From: Bacteroidales bacterium
GTDB lineage: Bacteria > Bacteroidota > Bacteroidia > Bacteroidales > UBA7960
Assembly (NCBI GenBank): GCA_003557805.1
Contig: PWNY01000011.1
Location: 1-15,756 of the forward strand
Length of the DNA: 15,756 bases
Reading direction: 5' to 3'
Shown: piece after piece, positions 8,446 through 15,387 of the stretch
How the letters are laid out: every line of letters begins with the position of its first letter
How positions within the stretch are numbered: the first letter of the stretch is position 1
Notes under the pieces: generated by a model
The model's input: only the letters and a program-made list of their open reading frames with translations
Database searches by the model: none
Told to the model about the DNA's origin: nothing
Translations under genes and position numbers: made by a program

Positions 8446-9692
8446 CTGAATATTAACCTGTCCCTGGCACCATACGTATCATATGAGGAAACAATCACCC
8501 TTTCACCCGGCTCAATGCCCTCAAGGACCTCATAATGGTGAATATTCTGCCTGCCTATGCGTATTGGCCTGCGTACCGCCTGGTTGCCGGACTGGTCAAC
8601 AACATATATCCAGTTGCCCCCGGTTGCCTGGTAAAATCCACCCCTTGGGATTATAATTGCATCGGCAACCCCGCTGAACTGCAAACGGAGCTGTATTGTT
8701 TGTCCGCGCCTGATACCATCCGGCTCTTCACCGTTGAACTGCAGATCAACCTCGAATGCACCACCGGTAATATTGCTGTATATCTTACTAATTTCAAGGT
8801 CATATGTCTGACCTCCATAGTTGAAGTTTGCCGGTTGGCCCACATATGTCCGGTTGATATAGCGCTCATCAATCCTTGCACGGAGTTTAAAACCATCAAG
8901 AACATCAATTTGTCCGAGGTTTTCTCCGGCTGATTTTGTCTCTCCCCTCTCAACATTGAAAGAAGATAGCTGCCCGCTAATTGGTGCCCTTATGGTAAGG
9001 TTGTCCAGTGTTTTATGCAGCATAACTATATTCTCCTGCACCCTGTCTATATATTCATTAATCTGGTCCATCTGTGTGGAGACATACAGGGAATCATGCT
9101 GAATGGTGCGCAGTCCGATTTCGTAGTTTCTCTGTGCAAAATGGTACTCCCGGTATGCATTCTCATATTCTTCATCGGATATGACACCCTGATCAAAAAA
9201 CCTCTTCTTTCTCTCATAATCCTTCTTTGCGATGTCAAGACGGTACTCCAGCTCTGCAAGCTGCCTCTCCAGGCTGAACAGGTTCCTTTCAAGGCTCAAA
9301 CGCGTGTTCTGATACCTGTCAAGTACTTCCAGTGCAGTGTTTTCCTGCTGCATATAACTCATCTCGATCTGGGCATTTGACAACCTGAGTATTTCGTCTC
9401 CCTCCTCAACCCGTGCACCGTCTCGCTGGTATATCTCCTCAACACGCCCGCCGAAAACAGCGTCGATATAAATTGTGACTTCCGGGTGAACAATACCGTC
9501 AACAGGTATGAACTCCTGGAAGCTGCTTTGCTCCACTGTCGCGATTGTCATTTTATCCTTGTCAACATAAAGCCTGCTGCTTGTATCCCTGAAAAACAGC
9601 AGGTAAACGATAAATACGCCGAATGCTGCAATTGAAGCTATGCCGGCTATTTTTTTGAAAGTCCACTTCTTTTTTTTGATTACCCTGTCCAT
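8442..9692 (-). CDS. Periplasmic adaptor (membrane fusion) protein, HlyD/RND type
   Basis: This 416-residue adaptor links the inner-membrane ABC complex to the periplasm or an outer-membrane channel. A lysine-rich N-terminus (positions 6-9 are KKKK) precedes one membrane helix (about 15-34), so it is anchored rather than lipidated. The first half of a lipoyl-like domain lies near 75-106 (GGRVEEIYQRDGARVEEGDEIL). A long charged coiled-coil hairpin follows (about 107-230), then the second lipoyl half (TIRAPISGQL near 233-242), a beta-barrel domain (about 265-345) and a membrane-proximal domain to the end (GGNWIYVV to EGIEPGERVIV). It is the first gene of the ABC operon and so probably sets its expression, from the divergent region upstream. 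No TolC-like partner gene is in the window. Start: ATG followed by DRVIKKKK; no better alternative was seen. Confidence 0.9.
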   Translation of the reverse strand: MDRVIKKKKWTFKKIAGIASIAAFGVFIVYLLFFRDTSSRLYVDKDKMTIATVEQSSFQEFIPVDGIVHPEVTIYIDAVFGGRVEEIYQRDGARVEEGDEILRLSNAQIEMSYMQQENTALEVLDRYQNTRLSLERNLFSLERQLAELEYRLDIAKKDYERKKRFFDQGVISDEEYENAYREYHFAQRNYEIGLRTIQHDSLYVSTQMDQINEYIDRVQENIVMLHKTLDNLTIRAPISGQLSSFNVERGETKSAGENLGQIDVLDGFKLRARIDERYINRTYVGQPANFNYGGQTYDLEISKIYSNITGGAFEVDLQFNGEEPDGIRRGQTIQLRLQFSGVADAIIIPRGGFYQATGGNWIYVVDQSGNQAVRRPIRIGRQNIHHYEVLEGIEPGERVIVSSYDTYGARDRLIFR

Positions 9693-9724
9693 TTAGTAAG
9701 CTTTTTTGTGTTTGATCTATTAGT

Positions 9725-9742
9725 GCTCCAATATTGTGCCAA
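9725..9742 (-). promoter_or_regulatory. Candidate sigma-54-like promoter of the ABC operon
   Basis: On the minus strand TTGGCAC (9742-9736) is an exact match to the -24 half of the sigma-54 consensus YTGGCACGrNNNTTGCW. At the correct distance the -12 half reads TGGA instead of TTGC, so the important -12 C is missing. The predicted start site would lie about 20-25 nt upstream of the adaptor ATG, a sensible place. Sigma-54 control of MacB-type operons is, as I recall, common in Bacteroidota, but no regulator gene is in view. No Bacteroidetes-type TAnnTTTG box was found for this gene. Confidence 0.25.
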
Positions 9743-9757
9743 CAGCTGTAACAAACA

Positions 9758-9782
9758 CAAAAACAGAGATGTGTGGTTTTTG
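9758..9782. repeat. 7-bp inverted repeat in the divergent intergenic region
   Basis: CAAAAAC (9758-9764) and GTTTTTG (9776-9782) are exact inverted copies separated by 11 bp. The arrangement, one helical turn between half-sites upstream of the adaptor gene, would suit a dimeric regulator, but the arms are low-complexity and the match could be chance. Confidence 0.2.
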
Positions 9783-9866
9783 ATCAATCTTTTACCGGGG
9801 AAAAGTGTTCGCTGGCGGGCACCAACTGTATCAAACCGAACGGCCATTGTTTTATAAATATATTAT

Positions 9867-9895
9867 TTTGGTTTATTTTTAGGGTGCTATTTTTC
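9867..9895 (+). promoter_or_regulatory. Candidate Bacteroidetes-type housekeeping promoter for the lipoprotein genes
   Basis: TTTG at 9867-9870 is followed after 17 bp by TATTTTTC at 9888-9895, one base away from the Bacteroidetes -7 consensus TAnnTTTG. The predicted start would be near 9902, about 80 nt before the lpoB-like ATG. The surrounding DNA is very AT-rich, which makes chance matches likely. Confidence 0.3.
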
Positions 9896-9911
9896 TGGCA
9901 CGCGCTTTGAG
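9895..9911 (+). promoter_or_regulatory. Candidate sigma-54-like promoter for the lipoprotein genes
   Basis: CTGGCACG (9895-9902) matches the -24 half of the sigma-54 consensus exactly. The -12 half at 9907-9911 reads TTGAG at the correct spacing, with A in place of the usual C at -12. The start would fall about 60 nt before the lpoB-like ATG. It abuts the other candidate promoter, so at most one or both in combination are used; this cannot be decided from sequence. Confidence 0.3.
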
Positions 9912-9980
9912 CATACATGGCCTGAATGAAAATATATTAGCGAAAACCTGTTCTTAATTATCATTTAAAACTAAGCTGCA

Positions 9981-10565
9981 ATGAAAAGAGTATTTACCTT
10001 AGCCCTGATAACAGTTGTGCTGCTGGCCGGAAGCTGTCAAAGGCGTACTGTAACACGCGTGGATACCGACAGGGCAATTGACCTGAGCGGACGATGGAAT
10101 GATACTGACTCCAGGCTGGTAGCCGGGGAGATGATCAATGATGTACTAAACAGGCCATGGCTTGAACGCTTTACACAGGGCAACAACAGGGTTCCAGTGA
10201 TAATCGTTGGAGATGTGAGGAACCGCAGTCATGAGCATATAGATGCTGAGACATTCATTCGCAACATGGAAAGGGAATTTGTTAACAGTGGCCTTGTAAG
10301 AGTAGTGCAGGATGCGGAGTTCAGGGAACAGATCCGTGCAGAAAGGGCGGACCAACATGAATTTGCCGATCCTGAAACGGTCGCACAGTGGCGGCGGGAA
10401 ACAGGAGCCGATTATATGCTTACCGGAACAATGAACTCGATCGTTGACCAGCATGGCAGGGACAGGGTTATCTACTACCAGGTAAATCTTGAACTCTCCG
10501 ATATGGAAACCAATGAAAAGGTTTGGATTGGTGAGAAACAGATAAGGAAAACAGTAAGGAACTGA
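9981..10565 (+). CDS. lpoB: LpoB-like lipoprotein (penicillin-binding protein activator family)
   Basis: This 194-residue predicted lipoprotein has a hydrophobic signal peptide ending in LLAGSC, with the lipidated Cys at 19. The mature part matches the LpoB family pattern: VDTDRAIDLSGRWNDTDSRLVAGEMI near the start, VPVIIVGDVRNRSHEHID in the first strand-helix unit, EFVNSGLVRVV, TGADYMLTGTMNSI, and the closing VNLELSDMETNEKVWIGEKQIRK. In E. coli LpoB is an outer-membrane lipoprotein that reaches through the periplasm to activate the peptidoglycan synthase PBP1b. Here the long disordered linker of the E. coli protein is absent, so the same role is not certain. The gene is followed after 39 bp by a COG3014-type gene, and a similar pairing is known, as I recall, in some gammaproteobacteria. 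It is the first gene of its strand and is divergent from the ABC operon. Confidence 0.8.
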   Translation: MKRVFTLALITVVLLAGSCQRRTVTRVDTDRAIDLSGRWNDTDSRLVAGEMINDVLNRPWLERFTQGNNRVPVIIVGDVRNRSHEHIDAETFIRNMEREFVNSGLVRVVQDAEFREQIRAERADQHEFADPETVAQWRRETGADYMLTGTMNSIVDQHGRDRVIYYQVNLELSDMETNEKVWIGEKQIRKTVRN

Positions 10566-10604
10566 CATGTATGCTTGCCCGGTTTAATTTCTCAGTAACC
10601 GCTT

Positions 10605-12020
10605 ATGTATAGATTCAGGTCGGCAGGGTCATTTACTGGTCGAATCAGGCTGTTCATGCTCTTTATGGGATGCATGGCCCTTGTCTCCTGTATGACATAC
10701 TATCAGAGACAGCAACGCTTTCAATCATACTTTCAGTCGGGTAATATTGAGCAGGCCGCCAGTGTGCTCGAAAACGACAGGAGGGCTGAAAAAAGGCGCA
10801 CGCGGCTGCTATACTATATGGACCAGGGGGTGGTTCAGCATATGCTTGGTAACTACCGGGAGAGCAATGACTTTTTTGAACAGGCATATATCCTGGGAGA
10901 GGACTACCGGAAAAACATTGGTGACGAGGCTCTTGCCCTCCTTGTAAATCCGAACGTAACTGAATACAAGGGAGAGCCCTTTGAGTTGCTAATGATCCAT
11001 TACTACAAGGCCATGAACTTTGTTCAGCTGGGGGATCTGGATGCAGCACTGGTTGAGTGCCGCCGCTTGAATATCGCACTAAATGCCCTGAGCGACAGGT
11101 ACCAGTCAGAGAACAAATACCGCAGGGATGCCTTTATCCATAATCTAATGGGCATAATATATGATGCTGCAGGCGATTATAATAATGCATTTATTGCGTA
11201 CAGGAATGCTCTGCAGATATATGAAGAGGATTACACCCGTCTATTCGGGGTTGAAGCTCCCCGCCAGCTAAAGTATGACCTGCTCAGGGCCGCATACCGC
11301 ACAGGGTTTCATGACCAGGTCAGGTTTTTCGAGGAGAGATTCGGTATTGAATATGAACACCGCAACACCGCTGGCCAGGGAGACCTGGTGTTTTTCTGGC
11401 AAAATGGCCTGGGGCCCTTTAAAGATGAACTTAATCTCATGTTTTCCCTTGTAAGGGGTGCAGGCGGTGCAATGTATTTTGTGAATGAAGACCACGGGAT
11501 GTCCTTTCCGGTTCACTCCACATCCCGCCCTTCCGGTAATCTCGGAGACCTGCGGGTAATAAGGGTTGCCCTGCCAAGATATGTTGAACGCCCGCCCGTT
11601 TACTCATCTGCAAGGATTAGTGCCGGGGGGCGTTCATCAGCGCTCTTCCTTGCACAGGACCTGAATGCTGTCGCTTTTCAGGCACTTGAAGACAGGATGC
11701 TCAGGGAAATGGGGAACGCCCTTCTGAGGCTTGCCGTAAGACAGGCGGCAGAACAGGGTATCAGGAGAGAGGATGAGACGGCCGGGGCAATATTTGGTAT
11801 CCTTGGAGCAATAGCAGAACAGGCAGATACTCGCAACTGGCAGACCCTTCCTCACTCTGTCCATTACACCAGGCTGGTGCTTCCGGAAGGAGAGCAAGAC
11901 CTGTCGCTAGAGCTCCTGCTGCCTGGAGGAAATACTGCGAGGACTCTTTCATTACACTCCGTTATAAGGGAAGGGCACACAACTTTCCTTAATTTTCACA
12001 CACCCGGCACAAGGAGGTAA
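10605..12020 (+). CDS. COG3014-type lipoprotein with TPR repeats, function unknown
   Basis: This 471-residue predicted lipoprotein has a basic N-terminal stretch, a hydrophobic segment (14-28) and the lipobox LVSC with Cys29. The first half has TPR-like helical pairs: about 68-95 (YYMDQGVVQHMLGNYRESNDFF), about 130-160 (HYYKAMNFVQLGDLDAALVE) and about 175-205 (NLMGIIYDAAGDYNNAFIAY). The second half, with LPRYVERPP and, near the end, ADTRNWQTLPHSVHYTRLVL, is typical of the uncharacterised COG3014 family as I recall it. A Gly/Ala-rich segment in the second half (near AGAIFGILGAIAEQ) may be hydrophobic. The LpoB-like gene is 39 bp upstream, suggesting joint expression and probably a shared envelope function. 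There is no catalytic motif I recognise. A purine-rich AAGGAGG overlaps the end of the gene but is 51 nt from the next start. Confidence 0.75.
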   Translation: MYRFRSAGSFTGRIRLFMLFMGCMALVSCMTYYQRQQRFQSYFQSGNIEQAASVLENDRRAEKRRTRLLYYMDQGVVQHMLGNYRESNDFFEQAYILGEDYRKNIGDEALALLVNPNVTEYKGEPFELLMIHYYKAMNFVQLGDLDAALVECRRLNIALNALSDRYQSENKYRRDAFIHNLMGIIYDAAGDYNNAFIAYRNALQIYEEDYTRLFGVEAPRQLKYDLLRAAYRTGFHDQVRFFEERFGIEYEHRNTAGQGDLVFFWQNGLGPFKDELNLMFSLVRGAGGAMYFVNEDHGMSFPVHSTSRPSGNLGDLRVIRVALPRYVERPPVYSSARISAGGRSSALFLAQDLNAVAFQALEDRMLREMGNALLRLAVRQAAEQGIRREDETAGAIFGILGAIAEQADTRNWQTLPHSVHYTRLVLPEGEQDLSLELLLPGGNTARTLSLHSVIREGHTTFLNFHTPGTRR

Positions 12021-12040
12021 ACGATCTGCTTTATTATTGC

Positions 12041-12048
12041 TACTTTTG
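12041..12048 (+). promoter_or_regulatory. Candidate -7 element of a mazG promoter
   Basis: TACTTTTG matches the Bacteroidetes -7 consensus TAnnTTTG exactly and lies in the 47-bp gap before mazG, placing a start about 14 nt before its ATG. No good TTTG was found at the -33 distance, so mazG may instead rely on read-through from the lipoprotein genes. Confidence 0.35.
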
Positions 12049-12067
12049 GCAAAAAGCGGTACAGATT

Positions 12068-12850
12068 ATGGACAGAAAACTAGAGGCCTTCAGGCGTTTA
12101 CTGGATATAATGGATGATCTTAGGGAAAAATGCCCCTGGGACAAAAAGCAGACACTGGAAAGCCTTCGCCACCTTACCATTGAGGAAACTTACGAGCTTG
12201 GCGATGCTATACTTGACAATGACCTTGATGAGATAAAGGGCGAACTTGGCGACCTTTTGCTGCATATCGTATTTTATGCCAGGATAGGAAGCGAAAAGGG
12301 CGCTTTTGATATATCTGATGTTATTGAAACAATAAATAAAAAACTGATCAACCGGCACCCGTATATTTATGGCAGTGTAAATGCAAGCACAGCAGAGCAG
12401 GTAAAAGATAACTGGGAAAAGATCAAGCTGAAAGGAGGGAAAAAGAGTGTCCTTTCAGGCGTACCCGGGTCATTGCCGGCAATGATCAAGGCATACCGGA
12501 TACAGGACAAGGTAAGGGGGGTCGGTTTTGACTGGGAAAATCCACGGCATGTGTGGGAAAAAGTTAATGAAGAACTTGATGAACTAAAAAGGGAAGTTGA
12601 CAATGGTGCCTCCCGTGAAAGAGTGGAGCAGGAGTTCGGGGATCTTTTGTTCACCCTAATAAATTATGCGCGGTTTATAAATGTAAACCCCGAAAATGCC
12701 CTTGAAAGAACCAATAAGAAGTTTGTAAGGCGGTTTGAACACCTTGAGAGTGAAGCCAAAAGACAAGGTAAATCACTGAAAAGGATGAGCCTTGAGGAGA
12801 TGGATCTTTTCTGGGACCAGGCCAAGGATATGGAAAAGGGTTCATCTTAG
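12068..12850 (+). CDS. mazG: Nucleoside triphosphate pyrophosphohydrolase MazG
   Basis: This 260-residue cytosolic enzyme hydrolyses (d)NTPs to NMP and pyrophosphate; MazG proteins clean up aberrant nucleotides and, in E. coli, influence ppGpp levels. It has the tandem two-domain layout of full-length MazG. The first domain carries CPWDKKQTLESL (22-33), the metal-binding EExxE (Glu39, Glu40, Glu43) and ELGD (Glu59, Asp62). The second carries VGFDWEN (152-158), EELDE (Glu168, Glu169, Glu172) and EFGD (Glu189, Asp192), followed by the helix with NPENALERTNKKFVRRF. All acidic metal ligands are present in both domains. The gene follows the COG3014-type gene after 47 bp and ends 9 bp inside the convergent small gene on the other strand. 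It is not a toxin-antitoxin MazE/MazF gene. Confidence 0.95.
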   Translation: MDRKLEAFRRLLDIMDDLREKCPWDKKQTLESLRHLTIEETYELGDAILDNDLDEIKGELGDLLLHIVFYARIGSEKGAFDISDVIETINKKLINRHPYIYGSVNASTAEQVKDNWEKIKLKGGKKSVLSGVPGSLPAMIKAYRIQDKVRGVGFDWENPRHVWEKVNEELDELKREVDNGASRERVEQEFGDLLFTLINYARFINVNPENALERTNKKFVRRFEHLESEAKRQGKSLKRMSLEEMDLFWDQAKDMEKGSS

Positions 12851-13294
12851 TGCCTTACCAAGGTAGATCTCAAAATCATAGAGAAACAGACCTGTTTTCT
12901 TTCCGGTTATATCAAGGTTTAAAGCTGCTTCTACTGCCGGGATTGACCTGAGTTCTTTTGAGATATTTCTTGTCAGAACATCATCACCGGGATTTTTAAT
13001 AAGGAAAAGGTAGTCCAGGTTCCTGTGGTCTCCAAGCAGAGTGTTTTCGTTGCTTTTGTTCGACACCAGGAAATAACGTTTCATTAGCTGTGGCAGGTTA
13101 TGGTGAAATACTGAAAACCTGCCAGGGTTACTGGTGTTGTCCGGCCGGAAGATAAAATCCTGCAGTCTTTTAAGATCAGTGTCAAGCTGTTTGTTTATAA
13201 GCCAGCAAAGCCGGTAGTCTTTTTGAGCGCAGACCACACCGGTTAGGGAGAACTCCGGAGTGAATTCAATGTCTAGCTTAAGCTTTCTGGGCAT
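12842..13294 (-). CDS. IPExxVDY-like small protein, function unknown
   Basis: This 150-residue soluble protein has no signal peptide or membrane segment. Its position just after rnc and the segment DYRLCWLINKQL (26-37) fit the Bacteroidota-specific family named for the motif IPExxVDY, which is usually found beside rnc. Here the name-giving motif is poorly kept and reads LGDHRNLDY (87-95), followed by LFLIKN. No enzymatic motif is recognisable and the biochemical role of the family is, to my knowledge, unknown. The gene starts 54 bp after rnc, with a good promoter-like element in the gap, and ends overlapping the 3' end of mazG by 9 bp. In flavobacteria a pyruvate kinase gene often follows, as I recall; that gene is absent here. 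Confidence 0.6.
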   Translation of the reverse strand: MPRKLKLDIEFTPEFSLTGVVCAQKDYRLCWLINKQLDTDLKRLQDFIFRPDNTSNPGRFSVFHHNLPQLMKRYFLVSNKSNENTLLGDHRNLDYLFLIKNPGDDVLTRNISKELRSIPAVEAALNLDITGKKTGLFLYDFEIYLGKALR

Positions 13295-13330
13295 CTTAAG
13301 ATTAGGGCTTTTGTGGTCCTGTGCTGTTTA

Positions 13331-13362
13331 CAAAGGTAATGTAAAATATCAGCCGGTTTCAA
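13331..13362 (-). promoter_or_regulatory. Candidate promoter of the IPExxVDY-like gene
   Basis: On the minus strand TACCTTTG (13338-13331) matches the Bacteroidetes -7 consensus TAnnTTTG exactly. A TTG at 13362-13360 stands 21 bp upstream, in the range reported for the -33 element. The predicted start lies about 30 nt before the small gene's ATG, and the -33 part is inside the last codons of rnc. This suggests the gene can be expressed apart from the fatty acid operon. Confidence 0.45.
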
Positions 13363-14083
13363 TATTGCCAAGGTGTTCTTCCCAGGCAATCCGGGATGCG
13401 CTCTGTTCCGCCCTTTTTATTGAGAAATCCTGCCCTCTCCCGGCAATCTCTTTATCGATCTCCAGTTCTATTGTGTAGAGTTTTCCATTCTTTCCCCTGT
13501 CATCCTCTTCCACAATGTTGAACTCCACACTCCTTTTCTCTTTCTGAGCCCACTCAATTATCTTGCTTTTAAAGTTTATGTCGCGCTGCATCAGTTCATC
13601 AATGTCAAGGTGGGTCTGGATTATCTGCTGAACGATTAGCTTTTTAGTGAAATTATAACCTTTATCCAGGTATACAGCACCAATGAAAGCCTCGAATGCA
13701 TCACCCGGTATGCTTGATGTTTTGATGCCGCTGTCCCTGCTTGCCTGGATGAGCTTGTTTAGCCCGAGCTTACGGGAAAGCAGGTTGAGGTTGCTGCGGC
13801 TTACTATCCTGGACCTCATTTCCGTAAGAAAACCCTCATCCTTGAAAGGAAATTTTTTATAGAGGAAGTCTGCTACAACCGAACCCAGAACGGCATCACC
13901 AAGATACTCAAGCCGTTCGTTACACTGCCTGAAACCGTTATTAATGCGAGTTGCCGCTGATTTGTGCCGGAAAGCGAGTTCGTAAATTGCTATGTTCTTC
14001 GGGTAGTATCCGAAAATATTCCTGATAGCGTCAGGCAGTTCATTGCCTGATACCTTCCGTTTTCTTCTTAAAGGAAAAAACAA
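13349..14083 (-). CDS. rnc: Ribonuclease III
   Basis: This double-strand-specific endoribonuclease matures rRNA and processes structured mRNAs. With the start chosen it has 244 residues. The signature NERLEYLGDAV lies at 55-65. Catalytic or metal-binding residues corresponding to E. coli Glu38, Glu41, Asp45, Asp114 and Glu117 are present as Glu56, Glu59, Asp63, Asp128 and Glu131. A C-terminal double-stranded-RNA-binding domain follows (from about DINFKSKIIEWAQ, including KRAEQSASRIAWEEHL). Start choice: the only upstream ATG (14173) would make 274 residues and overlap fabF by 74 bp, with a first 20 residues unlike RNase III. TTG at 14083 is preceded by AAGGG seven bases upstream and gives the usual short basic leader (FFPLRRKRK). 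TTG at 14089 is an alternative. The gene lies directly after fabF in the acpP cluster, as is normal for this phylum. Confidence 0.9.
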   Translation of the reverse strand: MFFPLRRKRKVSGNELPDAIRNIFGYYPKNIAIYELAFRHKSAATRINNGFRQCNERLEYLGDAVLGSVVADFLYKKFPFKDEGFLTEMRSRIVSRSNLNLLSRKLGLNKLIQASRDSGIKTSSIPGDAFEAFIGAVYLDKGYNFTKKLIVQQIIQTHLDIDELMQRDINFKSKIIEWAQKEKRSVEFNIVEEDDRGKNGKLYTIELEIDKEIAGRGQDFSIKRAEQSASRIAWEEHLGNIETG

Positions 14084-14099
14084 GCCCAAACCCTTGTGC

Positions 14100-15353
14100 T
14101 TATTGTTTAAACTTTTTGAAAGCCAAACATGCGTTATGCCCCCCGAATCCAAAGGTGTTTGAAAGTGCCACATCCACTTTCCTCTCTCTTGCCTTGTGGT
14201 AGGTAAAGTCCAGCTTATTGTCTATTTCCGGGTCATCGGTAAAATGATTAATTGTCGGCGGCACGATATCATTTTTAACGGCAAGTATCGTGGCAATCGC
14301 CTCGGCAGCACCTGCTGCTCCAAGCAAATGACCCGTCATTGACTTTGTTGAGTTTATGCTGATCTTGTAGGCATGGTCACCGAAAAGGCTTACAATGGCT
14401 TTTGGTTCTGCAATATCACCAAGTGGCGTGGAGGTTCCATGGGTATTGATATGGTCAACGTCTTTAATATCGAGACCTGCATCAGAAAGGGTATTTTGCA
14501 TTACCAGTTTTGCGCCAAATCCCTCAGGGTGGGGGCTGGTCATATGGTATGCATCTGCTGACATTCCGCCGCCAATTACTTCGGCATATATTTTTGCTCC
14601 CCGCTTGAGAGCGTGTTCCAGCTCCTCGAAAATTATGGTTCCCCCTCCTTCTCCCAGCACGAATCCGTCCCGGTCCTTGTCAAACGGGCGGGATGCTGTG
14701 CCCGGGTCATCATTTCGCACAGAAATGGCGTGCATTGCGCTGAATCCACCCACCCCGGCTTCATTTATAGCTGCTTCAGAACCCCCGCTGACAAAAATAT
14801 CTGCTTTGCCAAGCCTTATCAGGTTGAAGCAATCAATAAGTGCGTTAGCCGAGGATGCACATGCAGAGGTGGTAGTGTAATTAGGCCCCCTGAACCCATA
14901 CTTTATGGAAATGTGCCCCGCCGCGATATCAGCGATCATCTTGGGTATAAAGAAAGGGCTGAACCTGGGCGGACCTTCACTTTTAGCATACCCTGAAACC
15001 TCCTTTAGAAATGTCTCAAGACCACCTATTCCGCTACCCCAAATAACGCCAACTCGATCCAGATCCACTTTTTCAGAATCAATGCGGGCATCTTTTATTG
15101 CCTCATCAGTTGAGACCATAGCATACTGGGTGAACAGGTCATATTTGCGAGCCTCTTTTCTTTCAAAATGATCGGACGGATTATAATTCTTTACCTCGCA
15201 TGCAAAGCGCGTCTTGAACTCAGATGCGTCAAACCGGGTAATTGGACCCGCACCACTTTCGCCTCTTATAAGTGCCTCCCAGTATTCATTTGCTGAACTA
15301 CCTATAGGTGTAAGAGCGCCTAATCCTGTAACGACAACCCTTTTAAGTTTCAT
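14100..15353 (-). CDS. fabF: Beta-ketoacyl-ACP synthase II
   Basis: This 417-residue condensing enzyme elongates fatty acids by decarboxylative Claisen condensation of malonyl-ACP with acyl-ACP in the cytosol. The thiolase fold starts with RVVVTGLGALTPIG. The catalytic triad is complete: Cys165 in TTTSACASSANAL, His305 in NTHGTSTPLGD and His342 in KSMTGHLLGAAGAAEA, with Lys337 just before. GFVLGEGGG (230-238) and FGFGGHNACLAF at the end are further family marks. NTHGTS replaces the more usual NAHGTS, a mild change. Length is normal for FabF. The ATG has no Shine-Dalgarno. The gene follows acpP, whose product is its substrate carrier, across a 119-bp gap that holds a strong hairpin, and its end is close to or overlaps the start of rnc. 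Confidence 0.97.
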   Translation of the reverse strand: MKLKRVVVTGLGALTPIGSSANEYWEALIRGESGAGPITRFDASEFKTRFACEVKNYNPSDHFERKEARKYDLFTQYAMVSTDEAIKDARIDSEKVDLDRVGVIWGSGIGGLETFLKEVSGYAKSEGPPRFSPFFIPKMIADIAAGHISIKYGFRGPNYTTTSACASSANALIDCFNLIRLGKADIFVSGGSEAAINEAGVGGFSAMHAISVRNDDPGTASRPFDKDRDGFVLGEGGGTIIFEELEHALKRGAKIYAEVIGGGMSADAYHMTSPHPEGFGAKLVMQNTLSDAGLDIKDVDHINTHGTSTPLGDIAEPKAIVSLFGDHAYKISINSTKSMTGHLLGAAGAAEAIATILAVKNDIVPPTINHFTDDPEIDNKLDFTYHKARERKVDVALSNTFGFGGHNACLAFKKFKQ

Positions 15354-15387
15354 TGGAATAAAATTTGTTTATTACCCTAATCTTAAA

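Noticed and set aside
10146..10568. A 140-codon minus-strand open frame across the lpoB-like gene
   Set aside because: It lies fully antisense to a gene with a signal peptide and family motifs, and its own product has no such support.
12011..12020. A perfect AAGGAGG Shine-Dalgarno-like sequence overlapping the end of the COG3014-type gene
   Set aside because: No ATG, GTG or TTG follows at a usable distance; mazG starts 51 nt later. The purines encode the final Arg-Arg codons.
12068..12850. Possibility that mazG belongs to a phage-defence or toxin-antitoxin module
   Set aside because: The protein is a full-length two-domain housekeeping MazG, and no mazEF, relA or defence genes lie nearby.
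14395..14880. A 161-codon plus-strand open frame inside fabF
   Set aside because: fabF on the opposite strand has all catalytic residues and normal length; the antisense product is Ser/Pro-rich without recognisable domains.
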